Shown here: in pieces, positions 11,290 to 35,699 of the stretch
Layout of the letters: each line of letters opens with the position of its first letter
Position numbering within the stretch: the first letter of the stretch is position 1
Source of the DNA: Erpobdella octoculata
Lineage: Eukaryota; Annelida; Clitellata; Hirudinida; Erpobdellidae
Direction: 5' to 3'
Length of the DNA: 64,000 nucleotides
Assembly: GCA_963978895.1 (NCBI GenBank)
Contig: OZ022246.1
Coordinates: 4,189,321 to 4,253,320, forward strand
The notes under the pieces: model-generated
What the model was told of the DNA's origin: nothing
The model's input: the letters and a program-made list of their open reading frames with translations, nothing else
Database searches by the model: none
Position numbers and translations under genes: made by a program

Positions 11290-13729
11290 TCAGTTTTGTT
11301 TGTTCGCTATCAATTAAAGACGCTGGCATTTAAACGTTTAAGTAAATGATCCGGAAATTGGATTTTTCAAATGTCGTTCAGCATGCTGATTAACATCTTC
11401 TCCACCAGTCAAATTGCAGCTTGAGATTCATGAATATTCAGGCAGGGAGAAGGCACTTAATTCCGTGTAAATCGTGACCTGGAATTGAAGGACGTGACAA
11501 TTTATTTTTAATTTATTCCATGATTTTTAATTTTTTAATTTTTTAAAAGTTTGGAAATAATAAACATAATAAAATCAAATGTGAAACAAATGTTTCGACT
11601 GAACTTTCCCCAGAATGTTCCAATTTGATTAGTCACTTCTTTAAGCGGCAACTAGATCAAATCGCAACTGATCAGAACGTCATCTCCACATACACCTTCA
11701 CAATACCTCCACAACATCTCTACAACACCACCACAATCTTCCCGCAACACCTGTGCTGCGCAACACTTCCACAACGCGTCTTAATATACAGATTTGCACA
11801 TTAGACCAACGGTCTCTGAAGTACGGCATGCTCAAGTCTTTGATTCGGTCCGCGAAAATGTTCTGGACAAAATTAAAAATTAACGGAGAAAAAATTAAAC
11901 AATATTTACATGTCGTACTGAAATCTGCCGAGTAATGTTTGTCCAAAGTTTTTTTTTATGATAAACGTGTAGAAAGAATCTGAACCTATCATGCGTCTTA
12001 GAATTTGTTGTTTCCATTGTTTCCACATTCAATCTCATGAACTCATTCGTTGTAAATTTTGTGATCTGGATGAAATGGATGTAGAAGTTCCAATCCTACC
12101 CTTCCATACTCAATTGAGATGGCATAGTTATGGAAAAAATCTGGTTCGGTTTTTGAGCAGTGATTGAATTATTTTTGAATGAGGAGAGCTATCCACTGGA
12201 GTTGCTCATAGACAACGAATGACTTTGGAAATTAACCTTTCATAAGATTTAACAGTGCACCACAATGATGTTAATCTGCAAATTTAGGGTGAAACTTTAT
12301 TCATCTATGATTTTTACTTCAAGGTGAAAACTTTTTGTCAGAGCTTAACATCATTTAATACTCAACTAGTAAAAGGCTGCTTTGCTCACTTTTCACGCTT
12401 TGACAAAAATAGGCAGGAAACTGCTACTCTATTTCCATGCTTGTTTGCTAAATTATGAACAACAATTTTGTTTTGAAAAAAGATGAAGTTTTTGTCGTTT
12501 TGACCCAAGAAACTCTAAAAAAGAGCCCTGCATTGGAGGTCTGGTTGTTGTACAAAAGAATGAAATGATCCTTCTGTTATATTTGTATTCAATTGTGCGT
12601 TCGTTAGAAATCTTACAAATATGGAAGTAGGAAGATCTAAACTCTCTGAGCATAAAATAACGTATATTCACGCCCGAGGTTATAAAATTAATTTTCTATT
12701 TTTGTAATATCTTGTGGCAAATCCATTTTGGATTAAAATAGAACTATGCAGGTCACAGTTGCAGATGACTTTTTGCCAGAAAAGTAATTTTGATGGTCAT
12801 GTATGTGCAAGTGCAATCATGTGCTGTGTGCTGACTTGCGGAACTCAAGGCAACTCTATGGCCACTAAGTGATCATTTTAAAACCATTTAAATTCTCAGA
12901 CGTTTATGCCAATTGGTTGTTTAAGTTGTCAGCTTGGTTCAGTCGGTTCAACAAAATAACCGAACAAGTTCGAGCTGAAGCGTTTTTTTACCTAGGAGTT
13001 CCACATCACGATAATATATAGCTTAAATCTGTGAAGGTGCTTCAGAAACTTTTAAAATATTAATGCGTTTGTAATTTTAAAATATAAAATTATTTACTAT
13101 TTTATAAAAAAAATTATTTTTTTTATAATCAATAATATAATAATTATACAAACAAAATTATAAGTACATATATTGGTATAGAGTATTGGCATTCTTCGCA
13201 AAATATCTTGGTTTATTTCTTCAAATGTACTTTTGTTGCTGTATAATTTTTTTAATTTATCCTTAATTGGTTTATTGTAATTTGTACGGTATCTAAACTA
13301 CAAATCTCGAGCACTAAGAACAGTTTATCATTTTTCTGCTACTACATCTGTTGAACCTTATCGTTTGCAATACTGTTACTCTCAGATTTCCTATATTATT
13401 TTTATTTTTATTTTTAAATGCATGTATTTTTAGTATGAAAATTTTGTAAAAATAAATAAAATTCTGATGATGCAATAAAAACTTTAGGTAAGAATAATTT
13501 CTGATTAAAAATTCTAAAATATTTTAACCTTAAAAGCTCGTTATCCAATCAATCAGTCGTTGATTGATTGGATTATTGATTGGATTGTTGATTGTTTAAA
13601 AAGTGTGCCATAGGCTGAATAATACATTTTATTGGATCTAAATTTTGTTTCTCTTGATTGCTTCTTGTTTGTTTTTATTGCTGCATTAATTTTTTTCCTA
13701 TTTCAACTTATGCTTCTTCTTCCTCTTTC

Positions 13730-13767
<38 letters not shown>

Positions 13768-14420
13768 CTCTCTTTATTTCTTTTTTCTTCCTTTTCTGTT
13801 CTCTCTATCTCTTTCAGTTTCAACTTGAAATTATTCATATTTCAATCAACATTCACAAACCACAGAGCTACCATTCTTTGTCAATAAAAAATTTTTTGAT
13901 TATGAAAGATTCTATATATTGAATATGCGAATATATATGCATACATAATCCGTATCCCATCATACGAGAAAGTCTCAGATGAAAACTGTTTTTGGGTAAG
14001 ATTGGTGATCTTTTAAAGTTGTATATTTTTTCTTTGCTTTTTTCTGTATATATTATTATGAATACCTACCGCCAACGACACCACTAAAAAACAAATGAAC
14101 CGTAAAAAAGTATGTTTTTTTCAACAATCCTTGTTTTTCCGACTTATTTTGTTGAATTTATAAACGAAATGTCAATAGAATTATATTAGATTTGTTTTTT
14201 GCTTCAATACATAGATAATTATTTTTTAAATTAAAAAGAATTTTTAGAAAATTTTCAAAATTTAATAAAATGCATTGTAATGAGGCGCGATAATATATTT
14301 TAAATTTCAGCTTAATTGGATGACGGGAAGTTTGTTACTTTGCACATTCAAGATTTTCAAACATTCAAGCAAGCAATTTAATATTAAAGGGATTTAAAAA
14401 AACTACCACCAACAACAAAC
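11290..14420. other. Spacer between convergent genes
   Basis: AT-rich sequence between the 3' ends of the plus-strand gene and the PGK-like gene. It should contain the missing last PGK exon on the minus strand, but no convincing match to the usual 'K-LPG' C-terminus was found. It holds a C-rich patch of 'cacaac' variants at 11695-11775, a T/C-rich tract at 13690-13815, and a dispersed-repeat segment (cagcttaattgg) at 14305-14345. Confidence 0.5.
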
Positions 14421-27414
<12,994 letters not shown>

Positions 27415-29100
27415 AAGGGAACTGGGTTTTCCCCAATGACTAATAATATCCAAATTATTTGGCTTTTTAAAATAAACGAATTTAAAATAAAAGTTAATGT
27501 CAGTAAAGGTTCACACTAGCGGCAACCCCATTTTCTGCTTAAAAAGGCAGAAAAGCAGAAAATAGGGTGACATTTACGTGAGAAAACAAATGTTCCACGA
27601 GATTTAAGCAAAACAAAAACTAGGAACTATTTACATTGAAGTTGTCAGTAACAAAAACTACTCTGAGGGTACGAATGAATTGAAATAAATATAACGTTAT
27701 TTTACGCATAGGTATAACGCGCACTTTGACGTGCCTGGAAAGCTCATAAAAAAAGGTTGTTGCTCTATTAATCAGAAAATGTATATTCTTATTATATGCG
27801 AAAAATACGGTAAGCTCTTTTCAATAACGAATTTTATAATTTAAAATTAATAATTTTAACGTCTAGCGCAACTGAATTTTCCGCTCATCGTCTTGTAGTT
27901 ACGCAGAGCGGTTTTCATAAAGTCATAACATTAAGAATTGTTGAGTAAAAATTGATTTTAATAAACTTTATGAACTGATATTTTAGAAAACTTGTATAAA
28001 AGCTAGTATAAATCTCTAACCGAACACCAGGAATGTGACGATTTTTTTAAAACGCTCTGGATCAGGTACCAACCGTTTTTTACACACTTTTACTTAACTT
28101 GACTTCTCTGTCTGTCTGTCTGTCGTAGAATTTTGCAATCGATTTTAAACTAACTTCCCGATGAGCTAGAGACTTAACAATTTAAACATATCTCCGAACT
28201 GATTAACAATGCATTCTAATAAATTTTCGGATCGATTGGACAAAATTTAATTAAATAATTATTTAAGAGATGTTCGTCGAACTATTTATTGTCTATGCTA
28301 ATATACTCGTTGTTTATGTAACAGAATGTGGCCTATACAATCGATTATATAAAAGTGTGTTTTTAAAAAACTTGGTTTTTTGATTCACTTTTTTATATTA
28401 TAATATTTTTTCATTTAAAAGAATTTTTAAAACTTCTCAACATCATATATTACGTGCTTTTGTTAGTGGTAACTTTTCGTTTTGTTTATAGCTAAAGATT
28501 GTATCACTCCGCCGATTTTGAAAATAGCTAGTATGGACCTTTACCTAATAATCAACCTAACATTGTGTACACACTTTTGCTATTATTTACAGGTTAGCTC
28601 TACAACACTGCAAGGACATATATCCGAAAATGTTTATGTTTACAAATAAAAAACTATTTTTAGATCAAGGAAGTTCTAATATCGCCAAATTATTGCGTCA
28701 CAATTGTGAGCTTCATCATTGAGACTCGAAGTTATTTATTTCTTTAAAATTATTTTTTTAGTCATCTGATAATAATTTTGTTGTATTTAGTTTGTTGTTT
28801 TATTTATCTACTGGATTGATTATTTTATTACTTGATTTAAATTATTTAAAGAATTTTCTTAGATGGCTTTATTTTGTTTATTTAATGAAAAAGATGAATT
28901 TATTGAGTGTATATGATTGATTTTTACTTCAATTATTTGTTCGTTTTTTATTTACTGATTTAGTAGTTTACGCATATATTTGTTATTTTATTTATTTATT
29001 TCTAGACAACTTTACCTACTTAAAATTGATTTAATCGTGAGAAAATTGCGATAAAAGTTTTCCCTCTTCGCATCTTGTCACATCAACGATGATTTAGATT
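27415..29100. other. AT-rich stretch upstream of the PGK-like gene
   Basis: Contains the presumed promoter side of the PGK-like gene; no TATA box or other element could be assigned with confidence. 'tctgtctgtctgtctg' occurs at 28105-28122. No exon or RNA gene was recognised. Confidence 0.45.
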
Positions 29101-29128
29101 TAAGCACTAATCTTACGTTCTACGTACC

Positions 29129-29188
29129 TATGTATGTATGTATGTATGTATGTATGTATGTATGTATGTATGTATGTATGTATGTATG

Positions 29189-29222
<34 letters not shown>

Positions 29223-29339
29223 TGTATGTATGTATGTATGTATGTATGTATGTATGTATGTATGTATGTATGTATGTATGTATGTATGTATGTATGTATG
29301 TATGTATGTATGTATGTATGTATGTATGTATGTATGTAT
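29129..29339. repeat. (GTAT)n microsatellite, left half
   Basis: About 52 units of GTAT, interrupted once. It continues as the same repeat at 30838 after the inserted element, so the two tracts were probably one array before the insertion. Confidence 0.95.
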
Positions 29340-30837
29340 TAGGGATGTCACGGGTACCCGAACCCGAGTTCGGTACTACCCGGTCTTTTTCTGATACCCG
29401 AACCCGAACTCGAACCCGAAAGTGTGAAAATTTGATACCCGAACCCGAAAATGTGAAAACTTGATACCCGAACCCGAACCCGAACCCGAACCCGAAAATG
29501 AGAAAACTTGATACCCGAACCCGAACTCGAACCCGAAAATGTGAAAACTTGATACCCGAACCCGAACCCGAAAATTCATAAGCCTAATACCCGAACTCGG
29601 AGTTGTGAACAAATAAATCTTTATAAAAGCTGTGTCTTAGAGATTAATAAATTACAAGTTTTGTTGACGTAACATATTATACTAATCGCGAGCGTAGAAG
29701 TTTTGTATTATCACCTTTGCGTAACAAATAACACAAATACGTAATTTTATTAATGATTGTGTAAACTAGACAACTAATCCGTTTGATTATCAGGCCGGAC
29801 CAAGTCGCGAACCAAGGATATCTTGATATAACAACTGGATCCACAACCTACTCTAGTAGGCCTAGACAATTTAGCCAATTACGTCATAGTTAAATCAAGA
29901 TTTTTAGTAGTATGATATAACTACTGATGCTTTTGTAGTTTGTTACATCAATTTATTTATAATTATGATATAAGAGCGATAAAACATTAGGCCTACTAGA
30001 GTAGGTTGTGCATCCAGTTGTTATATCAAGATATCCTTGCGCGAACGAACTAAAATAATTAAGCCTCCTTTGGTCAAAGAAATCGTGGATAGCCATGACT
30101 CTAAACTTTTTACTTCAGTTATATAACTTTATATTTATTCATTCATATACTCAAAGTTTTTCTGATATAACAAAGATCTTTTGTTATAAAGCTAATCTTG
30201 CATAATCCTAAACTTTAACTGGCAAAGTCTATAAATGATCTATGCGTCACAGTCATTTTATTTACCCGACCGGACCGAGAGGCGAATAAAATTAATAAAT
30301 GACAATAATTTAAGCGGTAACGTATTATACTAATCGCAAGCCATGCAAGTTTTATATTATCACCTTTGCGTAACAAATAACACAAATAGGTCATTTTATT
30401 GGTGAGTGTGTAAGCTAGACCACTAATCCGCCTGATTATCTGGCCGGACTGAGCCACGAACGAACTAAAATAATTAAGCCTCCTTCGGCCAAAGAAATCA
30501 CATTATTTGGAAAGCTAAAAAATAACTTGTTTGAGTTTATTCAATACGTGTAATGTCCAATGGATGAATTGATCGTTCTCGTTTGTATATGTATATACAC
30601 TAGGTAAATTTAAAATCAATCCAGGAATTTGAAATCATAAGCCAGTACCCGAACCCGAACACGAACCCGGTTTTTTGAAAACTACAAACCCGAACCCGAA
30701 AACCTGAGTTTCACAAACCCGAACCCGAACCCAAAAACTCGAGTTTTACAAACCCGAACCCGAACCCGAAAACTCTAGTTTCACAAACCCGAACCCGAAC
30801 CCGAAAACTCCAAAAAGTACTACCCGTGACATCCCTA
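29340..30837. mobile_element. hAT-like non-autonomous element, ~1.5 kb, inside (GTAT)n
   Basis: Perfect 17-bp terminal inverted repeats (tagggatgtcacgggta and its complement tacccgtgacatcccta) bound the element. TAGGG-type ends with a flank of gtatgtat on both sides fit an 8-bp hAT target duplication, although the flanks are microsatellite. Both subterminal regions are arrays of 'cccgaacccgaa' units in the same orientation (29346-29600 and 30640-30810). The centre has a duplicated ~200-bp block (29650-29812 and 30300-30455, sharing 'atcacctttgcgtaac'). No protein frame was found. Confidence 0.75.
29813..30039. mobile_element. Nested MITE, 227 bp, with 51-bp inverted arms
   Basis: The arms 'caaggatatcttgatataac' and 'gttatatcaagatatccttg' continue as an almost perfect 51-bp inverted repeat. 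They are flanked by the direct duplication cgcgaac (29806-29812 and 30040-30046). The other copy of the surrounding block (30449-30465) reads straight through 'gccacgaacgaac', which is the empty site. This shows insertion with a 7-bp duplication. Confidence 0.85.
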
Positions 30838-31237
30838 GTATGTATGTATGTATGTATGTATGTATGTATGTATGTATGTATGTATGTATGTATGTATGTA
30901 TGTATGTATGTATGTATGTATGTATGTATGTATGTATGTATGTATGTATGTATGTATGTATGTATGTATGTATGTATGTATGTATGTATGTATGAATGTA
31001 TGTATGTATGTATGTATGTATGTATGTATGTATGTATGTATGTATGTATGTATGTATGTATGTATGTATGTATGTATGTATGTATGTATGTATGTATGTA
31101 TGTATGTATGTATGTATGTATGTATGTATGTATGTATGTATGTATGTATGTATGTATGTATGTATGTATGTATGTATGTATGTATGTATGTATTTATGTA
31201 TGTATGTATGTATGTATGTATGTATGTATGTATGTAT
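30838..31237. repeat. (GTAT)n microsatellite, right half
   Basis: About 100 units with one 'gaat' and one 'ttat' variant. The Met-Tyr-Val-Cys and His-Thr-Tyr-Ile frames are artefacts. Confidence 0.97.
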
Positions 31238-31374
31238 CCATTTTTGGAAGCCCTGCTTCTTCTCAGTAAGTTTTACAAGGTAAAAATAAACGAACAAAAC
31301 GATAAAATAAAAATTTGAAAAGAAGGATTGGTTAGGAGGGAAATGGAGGAATGACGTATTGGAAAGAAGGATTG

Positions 31375-31590
31375 ACAAATCATCAAGTACAAGATTGAAT
31401 ATATAAGATAGATAGAAAGAGGGAGAGAATGGGGAGAGAGAGCGATAGAAAGAAAGAAAGAAAGAAATATATGGAGAGATATGGAGAGATATGGAGAGAG
31501 TGAGAAAGTGAGAAAGTGAAAGAGTGAGAGAGATGGAAAGACGAGAGAGAGAGAGAGAGTCAAAGACAGAGAGAAAGAAATTGTAAAAAA
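31375..31590. repeat. Purine-rich (GA)n-like tract
   Basis: Imperfect GAGA/GAAA repeats, including three copies of 'atatggagag'. The Leu/Ser-rich minus-strand frames over it are compositional artefacts. Confidence 0.8.
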
Positions 31591-31914
31591 AAGTGGGGAC
31601 CAGAAAAACGTCAAAATAAATACACAACTCACCGGGATATACAACCCAACCGGTACTTTGTTTTCAATAAAGAGTACCACATTCAAACCAAAACACAGAC
31701 ACACATACATAAAGACGTATAGGTCACACGTACACGTACTATACACACACAAGCACAGTTAATACAAAGTCGTATATAGAAGAGAATTGGACTTGACCGT
31801 ATTGATGACCTCCCTGGGGAATGGAGGTGTACTTCAAAAAGGTTGATCCCAAACTTCAACGCCAACGTGAAGAATGACCGCAAACGGTCTGCTTTTTCGT
31901 GATATTTCAACATT

Positions 31915-32065
31915 TTTATATGAGTGAATATTTATTTTTATGAAAATGGATATTTATTTTTATAAAAATGAATATTTATTTTCATAAAAATGGATATTTA
32001 TTTTTATAAAAATGATTATTTGCTCTTATAAAAATGATTATTTTTTTGATTATTGTTTATTTTTT
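31915..32065. repeat. AT-rich minisatellite, ~24-bp unit
   Basis: About six imperfect copies of 'tatttatttttataaaaatg'. Confidence 0.8.
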
Positions 32066-32308
32066 TAAGAATGATTTTTTCTTTTTAGAAAAATGATCAT
32101 TTATTTAGCTTGTTATAAATATTTAAATATATTTTCAGCTGAAATTGAAACGTAATACACGTAACAGTAACAAATTTATGCGTTGAAATCACTTTTAAGC
32201 ATGTCTTAAAATGTTTTTTTATTTACTTTTTTCACTCTGTTCTACGAAACAGCAACACTGTAAAATTTAATCATATCTTTGCTTGTATATGTTCGTAATA
32301 ACGAAGAA

Positions 32309-32411
32309 GATGATGATGACGACGACGATGACGATGACGATGACGATGATCATGATCATGACGATGACGATGACGATGACGATGATGATGATGATAATGA
32401 TGATGATGATG
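32309..32411. repeat. (GATGAC)n/(GATGAT)n tract
   Basis: A trinucleotide-type array, with a second one of the same kind at 32632-32717. The two flank the candidate exon at 32508. Confidence 0.9.
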
Positions 32412-32507
32412 CTTAAAAAACTTAAATTCTTCTGACGTTATTGTAAATTATGTTAGCGCCTCTTAATTGATGCCATTCGTTTCTGCTGTTATTTTATGTT
32501 ATTATAG

Positions 32508-32604
32508 AAGAAAATTCTGATGGACGGCTGCTATCAAGGATGGTCCATTACGTGGATAAGCTGGATAATCTTGTAAATCTATCTATCATGGTGGAAAGAG
32601 AACG
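32508..32604 (+). CDS. Candidate internal exon, unassigned
   Basis: The T-rich acceptor 'ttatgttattatag' is followed by a single open frame: ENSDGRLLSRMVHYVDKL, then DNLVNLSIMVERE. Two donors are possible: CG|GTGACC after 32604 (phase 2), or ATG|GTGGAA after 32590 (phase 0). The other two forward frames are closed. The peptide has normal amino-acid composition, unlike the nearby repeat frames. The protein family was not recognised. With the phase-0 donor it would join either to 32774 or to 33865. Confidence 0.4.
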
Positions 32605-32669
32605 GTGACCAAAGAAATGGTAGTCGCTGAGGTTATGATGATGATGATGATGATAACGGTGACGGTGAT

Positions 32670-32710
<41 letters not shown>

Positions 32711-32773
32711 TGATGATTGTGTTAATAATATCTGAAGATATATTCTAATAATTCATGCTATTTTCTCATTGAG

Positions 32774-32863
32774 AACATTCGTCATGAAGGGATCACTCTT
32801 ACCGTCGGCGTTATAGACATCGTGACGTCGGTCGTTGTCATGGGAACAAAACTGAAAGAATAA
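32774..32863 (+). CDS. Candidate terminal exon with hydrophobic segment
   Basis: After the acceptor 'tattttctcattgag' the phase-0 frame reads NIRHEGITLTVGVIDIVTS, then VVVMGTKLKE and a TAA at 32861-32863. AATAAA follows near 32905. The middle could be a membrane segment. The same DNA also carries splice-like signals on the minus strand (ctttcag before, GTAAGAG after), so the strand is not certain. Confidence 0.3.
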   Translation, partial: NIRHEGITLTVGVIDIVTSVVVMGTKLKE

Positions 32864-33293
32864 GATAAATATAATTTTTTTTATTATTTTACTTTTAGTT
32901 TTTTAAATAAACATTAATAGAATAAAATATGATGACGAGAACGAATATTATGAAAATTACGATAGTGATGATGATGACGATAATATTGCAATTAACTCGA
33001 TTTTCAGGACTATGATTGCGTCATCGCTGAAGACGATTTTGCTATGTAAATGTTCCATGCTGTTTTATTAATCTTTGGCTATTCGTGCATTCTACGGTTA
33101 ATTTGTCAGATTCTTCCATTTGCCGTTTTATGGTTCGTATATAAATAAGCAAACAAACAAATAAATTTATTAAATAATAAATAATATAAAAACTTCAATA
33201 TTATTTATGTACATTAAATAATTAAAGTTCATTGAAACATATGATTCTGTGCGTCAGCACATTTTGATCAGCTCCGTTTAGGCATTTAGAAAT

Positions 33294-33492
33294 AAACACA
33301 CACACACACACACACACAAGCACACACAAACTCACACACACACAAGCACACACACAAGCACACTCATACACAACCACACACACACAAGCACACAACCACA
33401 CACACAAGCACACTCACACAAACTCACACACACAAGCACACACACATACACACACAACCACACACACACACACACACACACAAACCCACACA
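33294..33492. repeat. (CA)n-rich tract
   Basis: CACACA interrupted by 'aagcaca' and 'aaccaca' units. Non-coding. Confidence 0.95.
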
Positions 33493-33864
33493 GGTTTACT
33501 TCTTTTGTGTGTGAAAACGACGTTTAATTTATATTTATTATCAACTTCCTCTCCCCCTCCCCACCAGTTCCTTCCTTCCCCTCCCCCATTAAGAATGTTT
33601 TAAAGTTGTTTTTTTAAATGCCATTTATTTTTTCTGTTTTATTGATGGCCTGCGAATGAGAAGAGAGATGTCCTGTTTGTTCCCGCCCAATTTTCTCGAC
33701 ATAAAGTGGTTTTTAATAAATGAGTTTAGGAAATCTCTGCCTTCTTTTAAATTGCTCGGTGATGAATTGAATTTTTTTATTTAAAAAATTATATTAGAAG
33801 GGAAAAAATGTCGGTTTGCTTCAGTGGCAGTTAGTCAAACCAAACTCGCCATTTTGTTTTTCAG

Positions 33865-34080
33865 ATCGACCTCAAGAATATATTTATTTTTCACCAAAAA
33901 TATCCGGCTAGACTCGAAGTAATCCGCAATTATTTCGGTCGAAACGAACCCATGAATTGCTTCAAATACCCAATCCTACGTGACACGAATTGCCATCCTT
34001 ATGCACCCAGATACCAACAACACTCCATGAACTCGAACATTACAACATCCGCACGGACCAGCGGGTACCCCAACACAGGA
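33865..34080 (+). CDS. Well-framed internal exon, 72 codons, unassigned
   Basis: It has a strong acceptor (cattttgtttttcag) and a consensus donor (GTAAGT at 34081), with exactly one open frame between them, phase 0 at both ends. The peptide starts IDLKNIFIFHQKYPARLEV, continues IRNYFGRNEPMNCFKYPI and LRDTNCHPYAPRYQQ, and ends TSGYPNTG. It holds two cysteines and an N-glycosylation-type NIT, so an extracellular loop or domain is possible. I could not link it to a family. The neighbouring exons of the gene were not identified with certainty; the candidate at 32508 is phase-compatible. Confidence 0.6.
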
Positions 34081-34818
34081 GTAAGTACGGATGCGAGAGG
34101 GGGGGGCATCTCGAGATGATCACGTAGGGCGACTTCTAATTGCTATTCATCTTTTATCGGTCGTTTGAGATTATATGTTTCAAAATGGCGTTCACGTAGA
34201 TGGCATAAATATTCTCATCTCGTTACCACGCTAGCGTGTAACCCGAGGCTGACTCACGTATGAAGGAACGATTGAACACCATACCACGGATTTGCTCCAT
34301 TTTTAGACATATTTTTCATCTTCAAAAATGGCCGGCTTCCGTTAATGTTGTTGTTTTTATTATTTATTTTTGTTTCTTTTATTGTATTCTCAAATCCGGA
34401 AAACCGAATGACAAATGGCGTACGAAAGTGACAGTTGGAAATGTTCCCAAATGGATTGGAATGACGTAGCTCTGATTTCTTACTTTCGCTTTCGCTTAGC
34501 CGCGTGATGTTACTACGAGTCATTCAACGTTGTGGTTTCGGCTGACGGAGTAGACATAATGCAGTTAAAACCACAGCTACAGTTGACAGTGCGGCTGCAG
34601 CTGTAACTTAATGTTTTGAAGCAGTGAAAGATGAAGAAGTCATTGTGCTGGTCAGTTCAGTGAGGTTGATGTTTGTGCTCCTAACCGATTATGATTCAAC
34701 TGTCGGCCACAACCGAATGCTTCCAATCTAAATATTCTTGCCACTAATAATATGTCAATGTTGTAAATTTTAGTTAGAATGGTGATGATGACCACTCTGG
34801 CCGGGCCACCAAAAGTAT

Positions 34819-35082
34819 CTAACTTGTCACCTTCAATCCTACGTTTATGAATCTGTCAGTTGTGTAACGAGAAAGCGCAACGATGCCAATGTCATTAACA
34901 TGGTCTATGAAATTCACTGGTTGAAGATCATTTGAAGTCCGAATGATTGAGTTCAAATGAGCACTCAATGTCTTCAAGACCTCCAATAATATGGCTCCAC
35001 CATATCTGGCGTTGAGCAAACTTCGCGTGCAGTGTTCTCCGTGTAGAAAAAGATTTGGATCAAATTCGTTGTTTTGTTCCAT
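34819..35082 (-). CDS. Unassigned ORF, 87 codons, possibly the 3' part of a longer frame
   Basis: The frame starts MEQNNEFDPNLFLHGEH, continues LLNARYGGAILLEVLKTL, then SAHLNSIIRTSNDLQPVNF, and ends INVGLKVTS before a stop. It is open for about 20 codons more upstream (to about 35144: ERRFALKPKTTCFRRRTV), so the true start is unclear. Composition is protein-like and the segment is less AT-rich than its surroundings. The antisense frame (34991-35281) is also open but looks less natural. It could be an intronless gene, one exon of a gene, or a transposon-derived fragment. I do not recognise the family. Confidence 0.35.
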   Translation of the reverse strand: MEQNNEFDPNLFLHGEHCTRSLLNARYGGAILLEVLKTLSAHLNSIIRTSNDLQPVNFIDHVNDIGIVALSRYTTDRFINVGLKVTS

Positions 35083-35498
35083 CGTGCCGACAGTGCGTCT
35101 CCGAAAACAAGTCGTTTTTGGTTTCAGGGCGAATCGCCTTTCTCAGGGGTCACCTCAGAAGTTAGAACTGAAAGTTTCAGAAAGAAGCACATGTTTGGTG
35201 ACCTTGAAGCTCACATACGGGTTTACGCTACTTTTAAAAGTCGTCGAACATTCATTTCATCTCTTTAATTTCATTTTATGATCATACAGCTATCATAGCA
35301 GAAATGATGATAACGATGATGAGAGCGATTTTTGATTATGATGATGAACACATTAGTAGTAAAAAAAATGTTAATGCGAACAGGAAGTGATTTATACGAG
35401 GTATTTAATTATAGGAACATCCATTTCATACCATTACTTTTGACTATCCATTCCTGTTTCTGTATGTGTGTATATATACGTGTGTATGTATGTGTGCT

Positions 35499-35648
<150 letters not shown>

Positions 35649-35699
35649 CATTTCTGTTGTGTCTTGTCCTTTTCTGACGTTGGTTAAATACATGCATAT

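Noticed and set aside
11480..11520. Candidate last PGK exon reading IPGHDL on the minus strand
   Set aside because: The likeness to the K-LPG tail is limited to three residues, and the frame after the possible acceptor does not resemble the PGK C-terminus.
29100..31627. His-Thr-Tyr-Ile and Met-Tyr-Val-Cys frames, up to 293 codons
   Set aside because: Translations of (GTAT)n; similar frames at 56.3-56.6 kb and 63.4-63.8 kb were rejected for the same reason.
32803..32855. Minus-strand exon with ctttcag and GTAAGAG
   Set aside because: Splice signals are good but two frames are open and the peptide is short; the plus-strand reading of the same segment is more coherent. Left undecided in favour of plus.
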